Shown: positions 1 to 13,500, counted from the stretch's first letter. The stretch: 64,000 nucleotides of DNA from Casuarina equisetifolia (GCA_028551475.1 CM052362.1:2612166-2676165), one strand, 5' to 3'. The notes: generated by a model not told the origin, from the sequence alone. Numbers and translations: made by a program.

Positions 1-1
1 G

Positions 2-3000
2 AGTTTGGCCCCGCTGGTTGCCGAAGAGATCGGATTGCTGTGGGGTGTCCAGAATGAGCTTGAAAAGCTGCAGGATACGGTTTCAACAATCAAAGATGTG
101 CTTCTGGATGCAGAGGAGAAAGAGGCGGGAAGCCATACAGCTAGCGGTTGGCTCGGAAGGCTAAGCGATCTCCTCTATCAAGCGGATGACCTGCTGGATG
201 CTATTTCCACCGAAGCTCAACGACAAGAATTAATGACGCGGGATAAAAAGGCAAAAAGGGTACGCATATTCTTTTCTACATCGAACCAGATTGTTTATGG
301 TGTTAAAATGGGTCATAAGATTAAGGAGATGAAAGAGAAATTTGATGCCATTGTGGCCGATACAAACAAATTCAATTTTCTGGTGCGCCCTGAAGAATCA
401 AGAGTAAGCAATAGGAAGAGGGCTGATACTTATTCTTATCTAGGCGCGGAGATAGTTATTGGTCGGGAGGATGATAAGAAGGAAGTTATAGATCATCTGA
501 TGAAGTCCAACATTGAAGGGAATATTTCAATTATTTCAATTGTTGGTTTTGGTGGGTTGGGAAAGACCACATTAGCTAAGCTCATATTTGATGATAAAGA
601 GATTCAAAATAATTTTGAAGTAAAAATATGGATATGTGTCTCTGATAACTTTGAAAATAAAATTATTATCAAAAAGATTTTAGAGTCTGCAAAAGGAGAG
701 ACACCTCAAACTGATGTAATGGAGACATTAGTACGTGACCTTCGAAAAGAAATTGATGGAAAGAAATACCTACTTGTATTGGATGACGTGTGGAATGAGA
801 ATGGTGGAGAATGGTTTGAGTTGAAAAATCTGTTGATGGATGGTGGAAAGGATAGTAAAATATTAGTTACAACACGTAAGGAAAATGTGGCAAAGATAAT
901 GCAATCAAAAATATGTCATTTAAATGGTTTAAGGCAAGAGGATTCATGGGAGTTGTTTAAGAAGGTGGCTTTTGAGGATGGAGTAGGGTCGAAGAGCTTA
1001 GAAGAGATGGGAAAGGTGATTCTTAAGAAGTGTAGAGGTGTTCCTTTAGCCGTAAAGACTATAGGAAAGTTGTTATATTCTAGAAGTCTAGAAAATTGGC
1101 AGGGATTTATAGATGAGGAACTCTCAAAAATGCCTCAAGACGCAACTGATATTTTACCAACTTTAAAGTTAAGTTATGATGATCTTCCTTCGCACTTAAA
1201 ACATTGTTTTGCTTATTGCAGCTTATTTTCAAAAGACTATGAATTTAATAAAGAAAAACTAATTAGTCTTTGAATAGCACAAGGGTATGTAGAATCAAAG
1301 GAAAATCAATGTTTAGAAGAAATTGGTCATGAGTATTTTATGAATTTATTTTCCAGGTCATTTTTTCAAGAAGCTAAGATGAATGATTATGGTGATATAA
1401 TCAAATGCAAAATGCATGATCTCATGCATGATCTTGCTATATTAGTGGCAAAACCATTAATCTCCACATTTCCATTTGAGAATGGCATTGATTTTAAGAA
1501 AATTCATCATATAATAGTTACAAGAGCAAAAACTTTTGATTCTTCTATCTTAAGTTCATTGTGTAGAGCAAGGATGACACGAACATTTATGGTTGATAAA
1601 CCTAAAGGTGATTGGGAAGTGATTTTAAAATGTTTCAAGTTCTTGAGGGTGTTATGCCTAACAAAAGGAATATTTAAGTATGTGCCAAGCTCTATTGGTA
1701 AATTAAAGCATTTAAGATATCTTGATTTTTCTGGTAATAGACAACTTAAGAAGTTGCCTAGTTCCATAACTACGTTAATTAACTTGAGACATCTTAACAT
1801 TAGTGGTTGCACGATGAGGAATTTGCCACACAAATTCGAGAAACTCGTCAATCTTAGGCATTTTGATGCTTGTTATTCAAATTTGAGGTGTCTACCATAT
1901 AAAATGGGTCCATTGACTAATCTTGAAACATTAAATCTCTCAAATTGTTGGTTTCTTAAAGAGTTGCCAAGAGATATTACTAGATTAGTCAATCTCAAGC
2001 ATCTTAGAATTGATTATTGTTGCACATTGAAGTATATGCCAAGCAGACTTAGGCAATTGACTAATCTTCAAGTGTTGACAAATTTTGTGGTGAGTTCAGA
2101 TTCTTTCTTAGGTGATAGTAGTGGGCTTGTTGAATTAAATGGTTTAAATAAGTTGAGAGGACATCTAACCATTTGGGGTATGAGTTGTGGAAAACATGAT
2201 TTGACAGAATATAGGGCTGTGAATTTAAAGGGCAAAGAAAATCTTAATTCTTTATATTTGAAGTGGAATTGTGAGGATATTGTTGATGATTGTGATGATG
2301 ATGTGTCATTGGAAGGCTTACAACCACACCAAAAGTTGAAACACCTAAAATTACTTGGACGTTGTTGTCCAAAGCATCCAAGCTGGCTATCACTACTTAC
2401 AAGTCTTGTTAGTTTGTCGTTGAAAAGATGTAGTAAATGGCAATTCTTGGCACCATTAAGTAAACTACCTTTTCTTGAGAGCCTTCAACTTGAAGATTTG
2501 AATAGTATGGAATACATATCACATTATGGTGAATGGAGTGATCACTCTCAATCATCAGCATCGACCATATTTTTCCCATCCATGAAGGTAATTAAGCTAA
2601 TAAGATGCCCAAATGTCAAGGGTTGGTGGAGGGATTCTTTTACTGAGGTGGAAAGCTTACTCCTTTCATCTACCTTATTTTTCCCATCTTTGAAAGAGAT
2701 GGAGCTAAGTAATTGCCCAAATCTCATGGGGTGGTGGGGGGATTCTTCTGTGGAGGTTGAAAGTTTGCTCTTTTCATTTCCTATTCTTTCAAAGCTAGAG
2801 ATTGAAAACTGCCCAAATTTAAGTTCAATGCCATTGTTTCCACATCTCGAAGAAAGGTTGCTATTGAAAAATGCTAGCTGGCGGCCACTGCAGCAAACAA
2901 TGATGATGAATATGTCACTAGCAATACCTTACTTTGCACTTGCTAGCTCTTCATGCATTGCCCTCTCAAAATTGAAAGAAATAAAATTTGAATCAATTAT

Positions 3001-3895
3001 GGACCTAGAAGTCTTCCTAGAGGAAGGACTACAAAGCCTCACATCTCTCAAGATTTTGAGATTCAAATATTGTGATAAATTAAAGTCTCTCTCTTCAGTC
3101 GTACAACATCTCAAAACAGTTCAAGAACTTTCTATTTCGAATTGTCCATTGTGTGAAGACGATAATAATGGGATGCAATGGCAAAGTCTCCAGAGTCTTA
3201 TTTCTCTTTCCTTTGAGAATCTTTCAAAATTGTCATCTTTCCCTTTGGGTCTTCAACACGTTTCCACTTTAAAAAAGCTCACTATTTCACAATGTGAAAG
3301 CTTGATGACTCCCTCTCTAGTCATACAACATCTTACAACAGTTGAAGAACTATTTATTAGGAATTGTCCAATTTGTGTAGATGATGAGATGCAATGGCAA
3401 GCCCTCAAGAGTCTTGTCTCTCTTTCCTTCAATGATCTTCCGCAATTATCTCTCCCTCAAGGTCTTCAGCATATTACTACTCTGAAAAAACTCGAAATTT
3501 TCAATTGTACAAGCTTGACAACCATACCAAAGGAGATCCGCCTTTGCAAATCACTTGAAGAGCTTAATATTCAATGGTGTTTCAATTTAGCATCACTACC
3601 AGTTGGAACGTGTGAGCCATGGTCTTTGCAAAGCTTAAGAATTTGGGGGTGCCCCATCTTATTACAAAAATGTGAGAGAGAAAAGGGTGAATATTGGGCC
3701 AAGATTGCCCACATCCCACATTTAGACTTATATCCACGACGAAAAAGCAAATCTGGTCTTAGGCGCATGTTCCGCAAATTTCGGTAAATGTCATTCATTA
3801 CTTTCTTTTCAAAGCTTTAAAGAAATTTAAGTATTTACTTTTTTGACTTTCCTTGTCTTCATTGCAGCTCTCGCAACAGTGATAGTGATGATTGA
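2..3895 (+). pseudogene. CNL (CC-NB-ARC-LRR) resistance protein copy 1, one in-frame stop, 5' end outside window
   Basis: RGA2/RGA3-like intracellular immune receptor: an Rx-type coiled coil, a nucleotide-switch NB-ARC domain and a long LRR sensor. The window opens about 15 codons into the gene, judged from copy 2. Seen: Rx-N region with a QADDLLD motif; P-loop GFGGLGKTT near 541-570; kinase-2 LLVLDDVW near 772-795; GVPLAVKTIG near 1038-1068; CFAYCSLF RNBS-D; intact MHDLMHDLA near 1412; then about 780 residues of irregular LRRs. The frame is continuous except TGA at 1271-1273, where copy 2 has the Trp of LWIAQG. The exon frame ends with TAA at 3785-3787, but an 84-nt intron (3784-3867) would carry it to TGA at 3893-3895. 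The full frame would be about 1285 codons. As read, only a CC-NB protein could be made. A sequencing error at one base would turn it back into an open gene. Confidence 0.93.
3784..3867 (+). other. Probable 84-nt terminal intron of CNL copy 1
   Basis: Donor G|GTAAATG overlaps the apparent TAA stop, and the acceptor is TTCATTGCAG, preceded by a T-rich stretch. Splicing gives RKFR followed by SRNSDSDD and TGA at 3893-3895. Copy 2 has an intron of the same length at the same place with a similar tail (SSDNDSDD). Intron retention would end the protein at RKFR. Confidence 0.7.
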
Positions 3896-4439
3896 TAGTC
3901 GAAGTACTGAGGATCTAAGATGGAATTCAGAATTTGCTCAATGATTTGGATTTAAACATTTTGACTGTAAGCTAACACTAACGATATCTTATCTTATTTT
4001 CTTTTGCATTTTCATATAAATTTCATCGCACCTACCTTTCCATAGTTTTGTCCAACTATTTAGTTGTATGCCTATGGCACTGGAGTTATTGTTGATTGAA
4101 AAAATATTTGCATTATTTATTTTAAACAAAAGTACTATTTCAGGGAATAAAAGGGATAAATATCCTTCTTCTTCACTTTGTACCCCACTTTTTGGAAAGA
4201 AATTTAAGAGGAATTGAAATTTGAGGTAAGAAATGTTAATGTACCATAAATAAGAAAAAATATTAAGGCAGGGAAGTGAAATATATAATAATTGGAAATG
4301 GGTCGCAGCTTAGCTGAGTATTGTCCAGATTTGAAACCAGAATTGGCTTAAAGGGACTTAACGTTCCATAGTTTATACTATTTTTATTAATTTTTTCATC
4401 AAATACCAATATAAGATTGTCAAAATTGTTTTTTTTATT

Positions 4440-4650
4440 CTATTGTTAGGTTTCTCTGGGTGGATATCAAACTGAAGTCAATAGGACTTGAATACGCATC
4501 TTAACAATACTGTCCGTGGGAAACAAGCGGGCCTTGGTCTTTGCTGCATCTTAGAGATTTGGAGGTTCCCAGTGTTTTTGCAAAGTTCAGAGAGGAATGA
4601 GTTTAAGACTTGATACAAGATTCCTTGCATCTCCATGTTAAGTGTCGGTA
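4440..4650 (+). pseudogene. Decayed CNL C-terminal tail, relic 1
   Basis: The sequence resembles the end of the CNL exon (the part encoding PWSLQSLRIWGCP and KGEYWAKIAHIP) but has lost the frame. A matching relic lies at 41100-41340 in block B, so it was present before the block duplicated. It suggests an older tandem partial copy of the LRR end downstream of the gene. Confidence 0.5.
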
Positions 4651-4980
4651 TAATTGAGAAAAGTGTTCTTTTGATCCAGGTATTGTTCATTCTTTTAAAA
4701 ATTGAATTTGATTAAGTTGCTTTCTTGCATATAAAGAGATAGGATCTATCACAGCAATTAGAATCGTAATTTTACTGAGGAAAAGGATTGATTACTTTTC
4801 ATCCTCTGTCAATGACAAAATGGCATATGGTCTAGACCATAGGTGGCACTTGTTGGCTGTTATTGCCAAGTTATCTTTATTTTTTCACTTTTTTTTTTAA
4901 TTTTTTTTTGCAACTGTCATCTTTTTCTGTAAAAGCTCTACTTATAAGCTTGGTGTATAAAATTTGTTGTCATTTAGGTT

Positions 4981-5260
4981 CTCAAGAAAAGGAAAGTTCA
5001 GAGCATTGAAGGTTCATTCGAAGCCCACACATGAAGAAAAGTCAACAAAGTCATTACAAAATGTTAACATTGGATGAGTTGATTTCAAGGACAAATGGCA
5101 CAATCCTTCTTGGACAAGCAAATGACAACCAAAATTTGACTGAGGAACAAATGGATGCCATGCAGCACTTGAAAGGATGGGAGAGAGATAGGTAAAGTTA
5201 AATCTTGAACGTGCTGAGTTATCCAAAGTAGCCTAGCCAAAAGCTAGTGAAAATGGTAGA
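4981..5260 (+). repeat. 3' flank repeat unit (R), first copy
   Basis: About 280 bp starting near TTCTCAAGAAAAGGAAAGTTCAGAGCA and ending near GTGCTGAGTTATCC and an AGCTAGTGAAAATGG-like end. Related copies: 6690-6800 (3' part only), 41384-41520 with 42010-42125 (interrupted), 42738-43020 and 44272-44555. No convincing frame is conserved. It may be an old 3' exon or UTR of the CNL family that duplicated with the locus. Confidence 0.6.
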
Positions 5261-5819
5261 ATTTATAATTATTTATTCTCAAATAAAAGTTGTATAGCCA
5301 ATAAAATTTGTATTCTCAATGCTTCAAGAGGTGTGCACATATTATCCTCTCTTATGGGTTAATCTCACCATGAAAAAATGATATAAAAGATACCAAATTT
5401 GGGGGAGAGAAATAATAGACTTGCTAAATTATAATCATATGATTAGTTTAAAAGAGTTTTAACACTATGGTTTATAGAATCTTATTCATACTTTTTTTTC
5501 TGGTTAGTTTTTTGTAGTCATATACTAATTTGGTTCTCTAAACTGATCTTGTTTTTTATTTCAAGTATTGTAAAGTTGGATATAAAACTAAAATCAAATG
5601 CTTAAACATAAGTACATTTTTTTACAAGGCAAATTGGTAGTAAAATTATGTAGCTACTAGTAAAAAATTAATAGATATGTAACTTCTAATGTATATAATT
5701 GAGTTAAAAAAGATAATTTGTGAATGCCAAAATATGTAGTAAATTAATGTACACATCCTTTATTTGATTTAACTTTTATGTTTTCCATGGAAGTTTTTTG
5801 TATAAGTTAGAATGGGTGA

Positions 5820-5960
5820 ATTTCTAGCAACTCGAAGCCACTGCAATAAAAATTGATGGATGCCTTAGTTTTGCAAAGATTCAAGAGAAAGAAGGGTGAG
5901 TATTGGTTCAAGATTTATCACATCACTATTATAAATTTCAATATCCCATTCATGTACCTT
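5820..5960 (+). pseudogene. Decayed CNL C-terminal tail, relic 2
   Basis: A short frame reading KRKKGEYWFKIYHI matches the KGEYWAKIAHI ending of the CNL. The block B counterpart at 43588-43745 reads KRKKGEYCSKISH. Both are fragments without an upstream LRR frame. Confidence 0.55.
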
Positions 5961-8789
5961 TGATTCAAGTGATGTTATTCAATATTTTATAGAAATGGAA
6001 CCACCAACCTTCTTTATCTTTCAATGTCTTTTATTTTATTTTATTTTTTCTTCTTTGCATATTTCTCTCTAATATTTTTCAATTGATAAATTTTACATTT
6101 GATGGCAGCAACACTAGTTGAAGTATTGAAGAAACTATGGATTCAGGTTCAAAGCCTATTGAAAGATTTGAGGTTTTGCAATAAATCAACAACTTAGTGG
6201 TTAGTATATGTTTTCTTGTCTCTTTTCCTATCCTTGGAATTCATTTTATGTCTATGTTTTCATGGTTTATTAGAGTGATGAAATAACGAAAGATGCAAAG
6301 TGAGTGATTTGTTAAGGCAAGTCGATAGTTCAATTATGTACCAACTAATAAATAATTTAGCTTTTGTTAAAGCAAGTGGGTGCTGTGACCATGTTACAAC
6401 TTGTTACTATTAGTTAAGAAAGAATTCTGCATGTATTGTTGGGTTTTGAAGGATAATTTTGTTTTATTAAAAATGGCAAGAAAGTATACAGGCCCTTTAT
6501 TAATTCAATTTAATTTTTCGGACAAGCTTAAATAATTTTGCATGTGCCCCTCCCCACTCCCCCTCCACCCCCCCCTCTCTCGGTTTTATTGTTTTTATGT
6601 TCTGTGCCATTACAGGACTTTAACGGTGCTTACTAGTAGTCACAGTAAGTCACCAGCGTTTGTTGTCAAAGTTCTACTTATGGATACACATCAAATATGA
6701 TAGTTGGAAGAGAGATAGGTGGGATGGAGTGGAGTCTTGAACAACCGTGCTGAGTTATCCAAGGAGTATGGCTTGGAGCTAGCAAAAATGGTAGAACTTA
6801 GATATTGATTTGGTTGCCTTTTCATCTTACTTCCTAAAATATGTAAAGATTTGGATAATGACCTAACACCAATAGAATCTGTAATCTTAATTGTTAGAAG
6901 GGTTGTAAGAAGGATAGAAGATATAAAATAATGGTATGGAAAAAGCTAAATTTGGTGGAAGAATAATGGAAATTTTTTTGTAAGGTTTGTAATTTCTACA
7001 ATTACTAAAATTCAGCTTGAGTGGAAAAATTATATATACAAGTAGTAAAAATCACATATTTATTTTTTTTAATTGTTAAATTGACAAAAGGTTTTTGCTC
7101 TGAAGTTTTTTTTTTTTTTTTCTCTTTTGTATTTTCTTGGTTGAAGTATTGAAGAAACAGAGAATTGGGATTCAGAGTTCTCAAAGTTGGACTTTACAAT
7201 TTATATACGGAGTCGAGAGATTATATCTTGGCTTCTTTTTTCTTTTTCTTTTTTTTTTTTGTTTCTATTCATATAAACTTTAGGACACCTATATTTCCAT
7301 GGTTTTGCCTTATAGGCCTATGTCTTTGGATTTATTGTCTTCTAAAAGGTTATTTGCATTATGCTTTTTAGTACAAAAGGATAAACAAAAATGAAGAGTG
7401 CTATATGAGGGAAAGTTATGATATAACCCATAAGTTGGAGATTGGATTGACGCATGTAGGAAAAAAAAAAGTTCTTAGAACTCTTGTTTGAGATAAGTAC
7501 TTTTGTTAATGGACTTAAAAAATACAATAAGTACTTTTACAATTTAGTGACTTGAATTGGTTTAAAAGGAACTTAATACTCCATGATTTAAACAATCTTA
7601 TTCATACTACTTTTGTTAAATATTTATAATTAGATGCAAAGTTTGGCTCTTTAAGTTTTTCTTTTATTTCAAATATTGTCTGGATTCTTTATGTGAAATA
7701 CCAGCATTCTTCCAAATACATTTAGATGTTAAAACATTGTAGCAAAATGTTATATATTCTCTATTTAACTACACTTTCACTTTTCATAAAAATTTCTTAT
7801 ATAACCTAGAATGTGTGAATTACAAGCAAATGAAACCATTGCAACAAGCTCTTGGAACTTGCTATCTTCTTATGCTCTCTTCTTAAGATTGAAGCACCTA
7901 GAAACACAATTAGGTGTGAACCTAGAAAGTCTCCCAAAGCCTCAATTGGCCAAAGACTATTTACTTCCTTGTTGTAATCTTGGATACACAATAGGGAGAA
8001 TTCTAATGCATGCTCTACTAAATGAGGTAACATAATTTATTTCGAACAGTTTAAAAGAAATTGAAATACCCACCTTCTCTTTACATTTAATGTTTTTTTA
8101 TTTTTTTCTTTGTATTATTATTTTTATATCTTTCTTGTTTGTGAAATATCAAATTTAAACACGAGGAATAGTTGAAATATATGAGAAACCAACAATAAGG
8201 TTTTGGAGCTTATTCAAAAGCTTTGGGAGTTCACAACTTAGTAATAATTATGTCTTTGTCTTGTCTTTTCATATTCATAGAATTTTTTTACAACCATGTG
8301 AAACAAAGAAAACATAGCTTGAAGATTGGGTGAGTGCATGCGTCACTTTAACATATTTTATACCATTTATTTTACATTCCATTTGATAGAAGAGAAATTA
8401 AGGTGAACAAAAATTCAAAAATTCAATTCCGTTAAAAATTTGTATTAGAAGAATAACAAGTTGTTTGAACTCCTATTTGTAGTAAGTGCTGCTAATAAAC
8501 CAAATTAAAATAAGGTATAAAATTAGGTTATTCGTACTACTTTTCTTTTCTTTTTTTTTTAAAGAAAAACATGATAATGGAAATGCCTTATTTTTAGGTG
8601 TAAATTTTGATGATGACAAACCATCATGTATTCTTTGTTGATCTAATATTTGAAATTTAATTGATTTTATATACATATAGTGTTTATGCCTAAATAAAAT
8701 GAATTTATTTGAGTCAAGCTTTGGATGAAATGAATGATTGGAAAATTAAATCATTTTATAAATGTGACATAATTTTATTTGGGATGAAT

Positions 8790-8794
8790 GAAAC
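8790..8794. repeat. Target-site duplication GAAAC, 5' side of Sirevirus-like element
   Basis: GAAAC here is repeated exactly at 18471-18475 on the other side of the element. Block B shows the uninterrupted site (GGGATGAATGGAACAAA near 46110), so the insertion point is supported independently. Confidence 0.92.
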
Positions 8795-10496
8795 TGTTGG
8801 AATATATTTTAATATTATTAGAATATATAAACATTTTGATGATGAGAAAAATGTGAATTATAATATGGAAATATTATAATTATTAGTTGATTATTTGTAG
8901 GATTTTATAAGCAAAATAATATGGATTAAATTGCAAGAATTGGGTTGAAAAATAAGAAGCCAAAAACTGTGTAGAGCCCGTACAGATGAAGCCCAGCCAG
9001 TTCGTGGATCCAGTCTAGTAGTCGCTCGCCAGCCCAGCCCGTGCAAACACTCGCCAGTCTAGAGACGCGTTCCAGCTCGCGAGTCAGGCCCGTGCAAACG
9101 CGACCCAGTCCAGAGGCGCGATCCAATCCAGACGCACGACCCATTCGCCCGCTTGCTTGTAACCCGCGACCCGCAAGAGCTTAAGTGACCCGCGACTCAG
9201 CTCGCCGGATCATCAGCCCGACCCGTAATCCGATCGTAGACGTGACTTCGCCGGTAGATTTGACCGCCCATTTCACCTTCGATCAAGGCGCATGATAGCT
9301 CATTGGAAAGCTAATGAAGAGGAGAAGATTTTTGTGAAGAGAAATCAAAGACTCACTGCTCAGAGAGGATCAATTTGAAGAAATGGTGCAGCTCATCAAG
9401 TTTTTGGCCTAACTGATCAAAAGTGAAATTGGAAGCAGATTAGAGGGTTTCTAAAGACGATTTCAAAGGGCTTTTGTAAGGAAAAGGATGCTCTATCAAT
9501 CTATGAAGGACCCACGAAGAATTGATTCAAGATTACAAAGAATTGAAGAAGATTTGAGTGAAACCCAAAACTTGCTCCACAAAACCTGAATTACAGAGTT
9601 TTAAGTTGAGACCAAAACTGCACCGTTTTGGATGGGGTTTTGAAATAAACAAAGGCAGAACCTCTTCCACGACATTCTGTCTCTCTTAAGCTCAAAAATG
9701 GACAAAGAAGAGGGAAATAAGGAGCTCCAACGGGAAAAAGATTTGATGGTGCTCAGAAGTGTCAGAACGGCTCTTTGAAGTGAGAGGTTAGTTGCTTTGA
9801 AGGTATTTAAGCAAGTTTGTCTTCACCATTGCTAGTGGTCTGAAAATCATAAGCAAAGAAAGCAAGTTGTGAAGCATCTCATACTACTCATCCTAGCTCA
9901 TCCAAACCTACGATTTTGATCTTCATTGGGTGACTAATTTCTAAGCTTATTACTTGCTTACTAGAGAATCAATTTGTGCTTCATTATACTCCATTATTGA
10001 AGTTGATTTTCTACAAGTAGACTCTACTAGGGTTTGAACGAATTTGGGGCTTTTGTCCATTTACTCTGTATTGAGCTTCTAGCAGTTGTTTGAGGCTTTT
10101 AAACTTGTATTGCATATCTTACAGAAGCTTAGTTCAAAATTTGTAATAAGCTTGATAAACTTTGACTTGTTGATGTGTGTTGAGACACACATTGTAATTG
10201 TGATCCTTGGTGTAAGGATTATTTGACTCCTTGAGGAGGAGTTGGAAAGTGTAGGAGAAAGTTTCTCCTAGCTTTGTAGTAAAGTGGACTTCAACCGGTT
10301 GTGTTGAAGGAGAAGAGGGTGGAAGTAGGTGAAAAAGGGCCGAACCACCGTGTAAACTTATGTCTTGTCTCTCTTGTGTTTAATTATATTTGAATACTTT
10401 ATTTGATTGCAAAAAGTGATTGAACATAAATTAAAAGTAAATTTTTAAAGAGAAACCTAATTCACCACCCCTCTTAGGTTGCTATAGGATCCAACA
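8795..10496 (+). repeat. 5' LTR of Sirevirus-like element (1702 bp)
   Basis: Starts TGTTGGAATATA and ends GGATCCAACA. It holds an unusual GC- and CpG-rich stretch at about 8965-9260, with short repeated words such as CGACCCAGTCCAG, in otherwise AT-rich sequence. The 3' LTR lacks about 19 bp here and has lost several CpGs to TpG or CpA. Confidence 0.92.
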
Positions 10497-10498
10497 AG

Positions 10499-10512
10499 TG
10501 GTATCAAAAGCC
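10499..10512 (+). other. Primer binding site, initiator tRNA-Met type
   Basis: TGGTATCAAAAGCC starts two bases after the 5' LTR. The usual plant copia site is TGGTATCAGAGCC, so one or two positions have changed. Confidence 0.8.
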
Positions 10513-10573
10513 TGGTTATATCTAATCTGACCACCGTTAGTTAGATATTAGTGAACTTTACATAGCAACTAGA

Positions 10574-13500
10574 ATGGCTGCCATATTAACCTTCAATAGA
10601 CCACCCATATTTGATGGCACAAACTATAACCATTGGAAAAATATAATGAAAATGTTTATAATGGGACAGGATGTAGAATCCTGGAAAATCATAAACAAAA
10701 CAATAGAAATACCCAAATAATCACCTTTACTTTGGTCAAATGATGTTTCTAAAGAAATGGAGAAAAATGGTAAAGCTATGACTTTGCTGTATTATTCTTT
10801 GACTACATCTGAATATAATAAAATCTCTACTTGTCAAACAGCAAAAGAACTTTGGGATAAATTAGAGGTCTTGCATGAAGGAACTGAAAAAGTTAAAGAC
10901 TCGAAAATTGACATGTTGATTCATAACTATGAATTGTTTGTGATGAAACCAGGTGAAAGCATCTCTGAAATGTATAATAGATTTAATGATATTGTTACTA
11001 AACTTACATTGCTAGGTGAGACTTATCCAAACAAGAAATTAGTCAAAAAGATTTTAGCATGTTTAGATAGAACTTGGGAAGCTAAAAGAACTGCCATTGA
11101 AGAAGGAAATGATTTGAATACAATGAAGCTAGATGAATTGATAGGATCTCTATTAACATATGAGCTTCAAATCAATAGAAGAATCCATGATATAGAAGAG
11201 TCAAAGAAAGTAGAGAAAACTATTGCTTTTAAGACTGCTGTGAATGATAATGATAATTCTGTTTCTGATGAGGATGTTGCATTACTTGCTCGAAAAATAA
11301 GAAAGTTCTACGAAGCAAAAGGTAAGAATGCAACTAGGGCTACTGATGATCTTTGCTTTGAGTGCAAGAAACCAGGTCATATGAAAGCAAACTGCCCAAC
11401 CTTGAAGGCAAAGAAGGATAGAAAGTCTAAGAAGAAAGCAATAGTGGCTACTTGGGATGATGACTCATCTTCGGATGAAGAAGTAGTGGAGACAACAAAT
11501 GTATGCTTCATGGGGATAGAAAGACATGCTGAAAAGAGTAAATCAATGCCTATTTAGGATGAAGACAGCTCATCTTCTGATGAAGAAGAAGATGAAAGGA
11601 ACTTCCAATGTTTCATGGCAATGGAGAGTTATGATAATTGTGAGGTAAGTACATCTAACAAGTGTGAAGATTATGCTTTATTTAATGAGTTGAATGATAT
11701 ATTCAATGAAGTAGTTGATAGATTGCATGAGTTAGAATCTAAAAATAAATTACTAAAAGAAAAACTGTCCAACATGCAATCTGAAAAGAATGTGCTTGAA
11801 TGCCAATTAAAGAAATCAAGTTTGAATGTAGAAGAACATGAGAAAATGAAGAACCAATATGAGCTAGCTATAAATGAAAACTCAAGCATGAAACTTGATA
11901 TTAAAAAGCTAAAAGAAACAATTTTTTCTCATGGAAACAAATCTAAAATGAATGATAATATGTGTATGTGTTCTAATTTGAATGAAAAGCATGAGCATAT
12001 GAAGAATGAAATTGATTCTTTAACTATAAAGCTGTCAAATATTGAATGCTTAAAGAAAGAGCTTGAAAACAAACTAAATAGCTCAACATGTTTGTTGAAC
12101 AATTTGCTAGTGGTAGTGCCATGCTTGAAAAGATATTACAATCACAACAAGGCATGTATGACAAGGCTGGTATAGGCTATAGATCAAATGTAAATGCAAA
12201 ACCTTTTACTAAATTCTTTGAAAAGAAAAACAACATGACTTCTTTGTATGATAAATGCACATATTGTAAATATGTTGGTCATTCCATTGATAAATGCCCA
12301 TTGAAATCTGGTAGAAGCTTTAAGATTAAAAGAATATGGGTGCCAAAAGGCACAATGATCCCTAACACTCATAGACCCAAAGAAAAGTGGGTACCAACAA
12401 AATCAAAGATTATTTTCTGTTCTGCAGGGCTTAAAATCAGTGGAGGAGATAGATTATAGCAAGGAAACATGGATTGTGGACAGTGGATGCTCCAAACACA
12501 TGACTAGAAATCCCGAGTTGTTTTCAACCATTGCCTTAAGACATGAAAGAACGGTATCATTTAGAGATGATTCCTCTTGCATCATAAAAGGTATAGGATT
12601 AATAGGTAATTCATCCTCATCTTTTGTGATTGATGATGTTTTGTATGTAGAAGGATTGGAACATAATCTCATAAGTGTTAGTCAATTATGTGATAAGGAC
12701 CATAAAGTAAAGTTTAGATCAAATTTCTGCAAAATATCTAGCAAAAATAAAAAGACTGTTGTTTTTGGAAAAAGACTAGGAAATATATATGTTCTAGATC
12801 TAACACATTTCAAAAACAAAGAAATATGCTTAGCGGTAGATCTGGACAATAGTAGTTGGTTATGGCATAAGAGACTGGCTCATATTAATGTGAAACAACT
12901 TGTAAAATTGTATAGAAAAGACTTAATCAGAGGGCTGCCAGAATTGAAATGTGACAAAAATGTGGTGTGTGATGCATGCATTAAAGGAAAACATGCAAAG
13001 ACTAGTTTTAATTCAAAAAATATAGTGACAACCACAAAACCAATTGAATTAATACATATGGATCTCTTTGGACCCATGCGGACAGCAAGCCTTGAGGTAA
13101 GTATTATGTGTTTGTAATTGTTGATGATTACTCTAGATTTACTTGGACATTTGGCATTGCATATAAAAGTGAAACCTTTCATATGTTTGAAAAGTTTTGT
13201 AAAAAGGTGCAAAATGAGAAAGATTCTAAAATCAAATGCATTCGTACGGATAATGGGACAGAATTTAAGAATCATGAGTTTGAAAATTTTTGCACTAAAA
13301 ATGGAATTGAACATAATTTTTCTGCACCAAGAACACCACAACAAAATGGTGTAGTGGAAAGAAAGAATAGAACACTACAAGAACTAGGTAGAACTATGTT
13401 GTGTGAAAATAGGCTGCCTATGTATTTGTGGGGTGAAGCTGTAAATATTGCATGTTATGTCTCAAATAGGGTTATGATCAGACCTATATTAAAGAAAACC

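Larger units (their letters stand above)
3896..8789. other. 3' flank of CNL copy 1, block A of the duplication
   Basis: AT-rich DNA with no intact gene. It matches 40618-46130 downstream of CNL copy 2 over its whole length, with many indels, so it belongs to the duplicated block. It contains decayed CNL C-terminal pieces (listed separately) and copies of a 3' flank repeat at 4981-5260 and, shorter, 6690-6800. The stretch 7811-8033 is also shared with 45110-45310, but codon-level conservation is poor. Open frames here are short and differ between the two blocks. Confidence 0.75.

Noticed and set aside
8926..9144. Minus-strand frame in the 5' LTR with repeated short words
   Set aside because: The repeat reflects the CpG-rich LTR patch, and the 3' LTR does not keep the frame.
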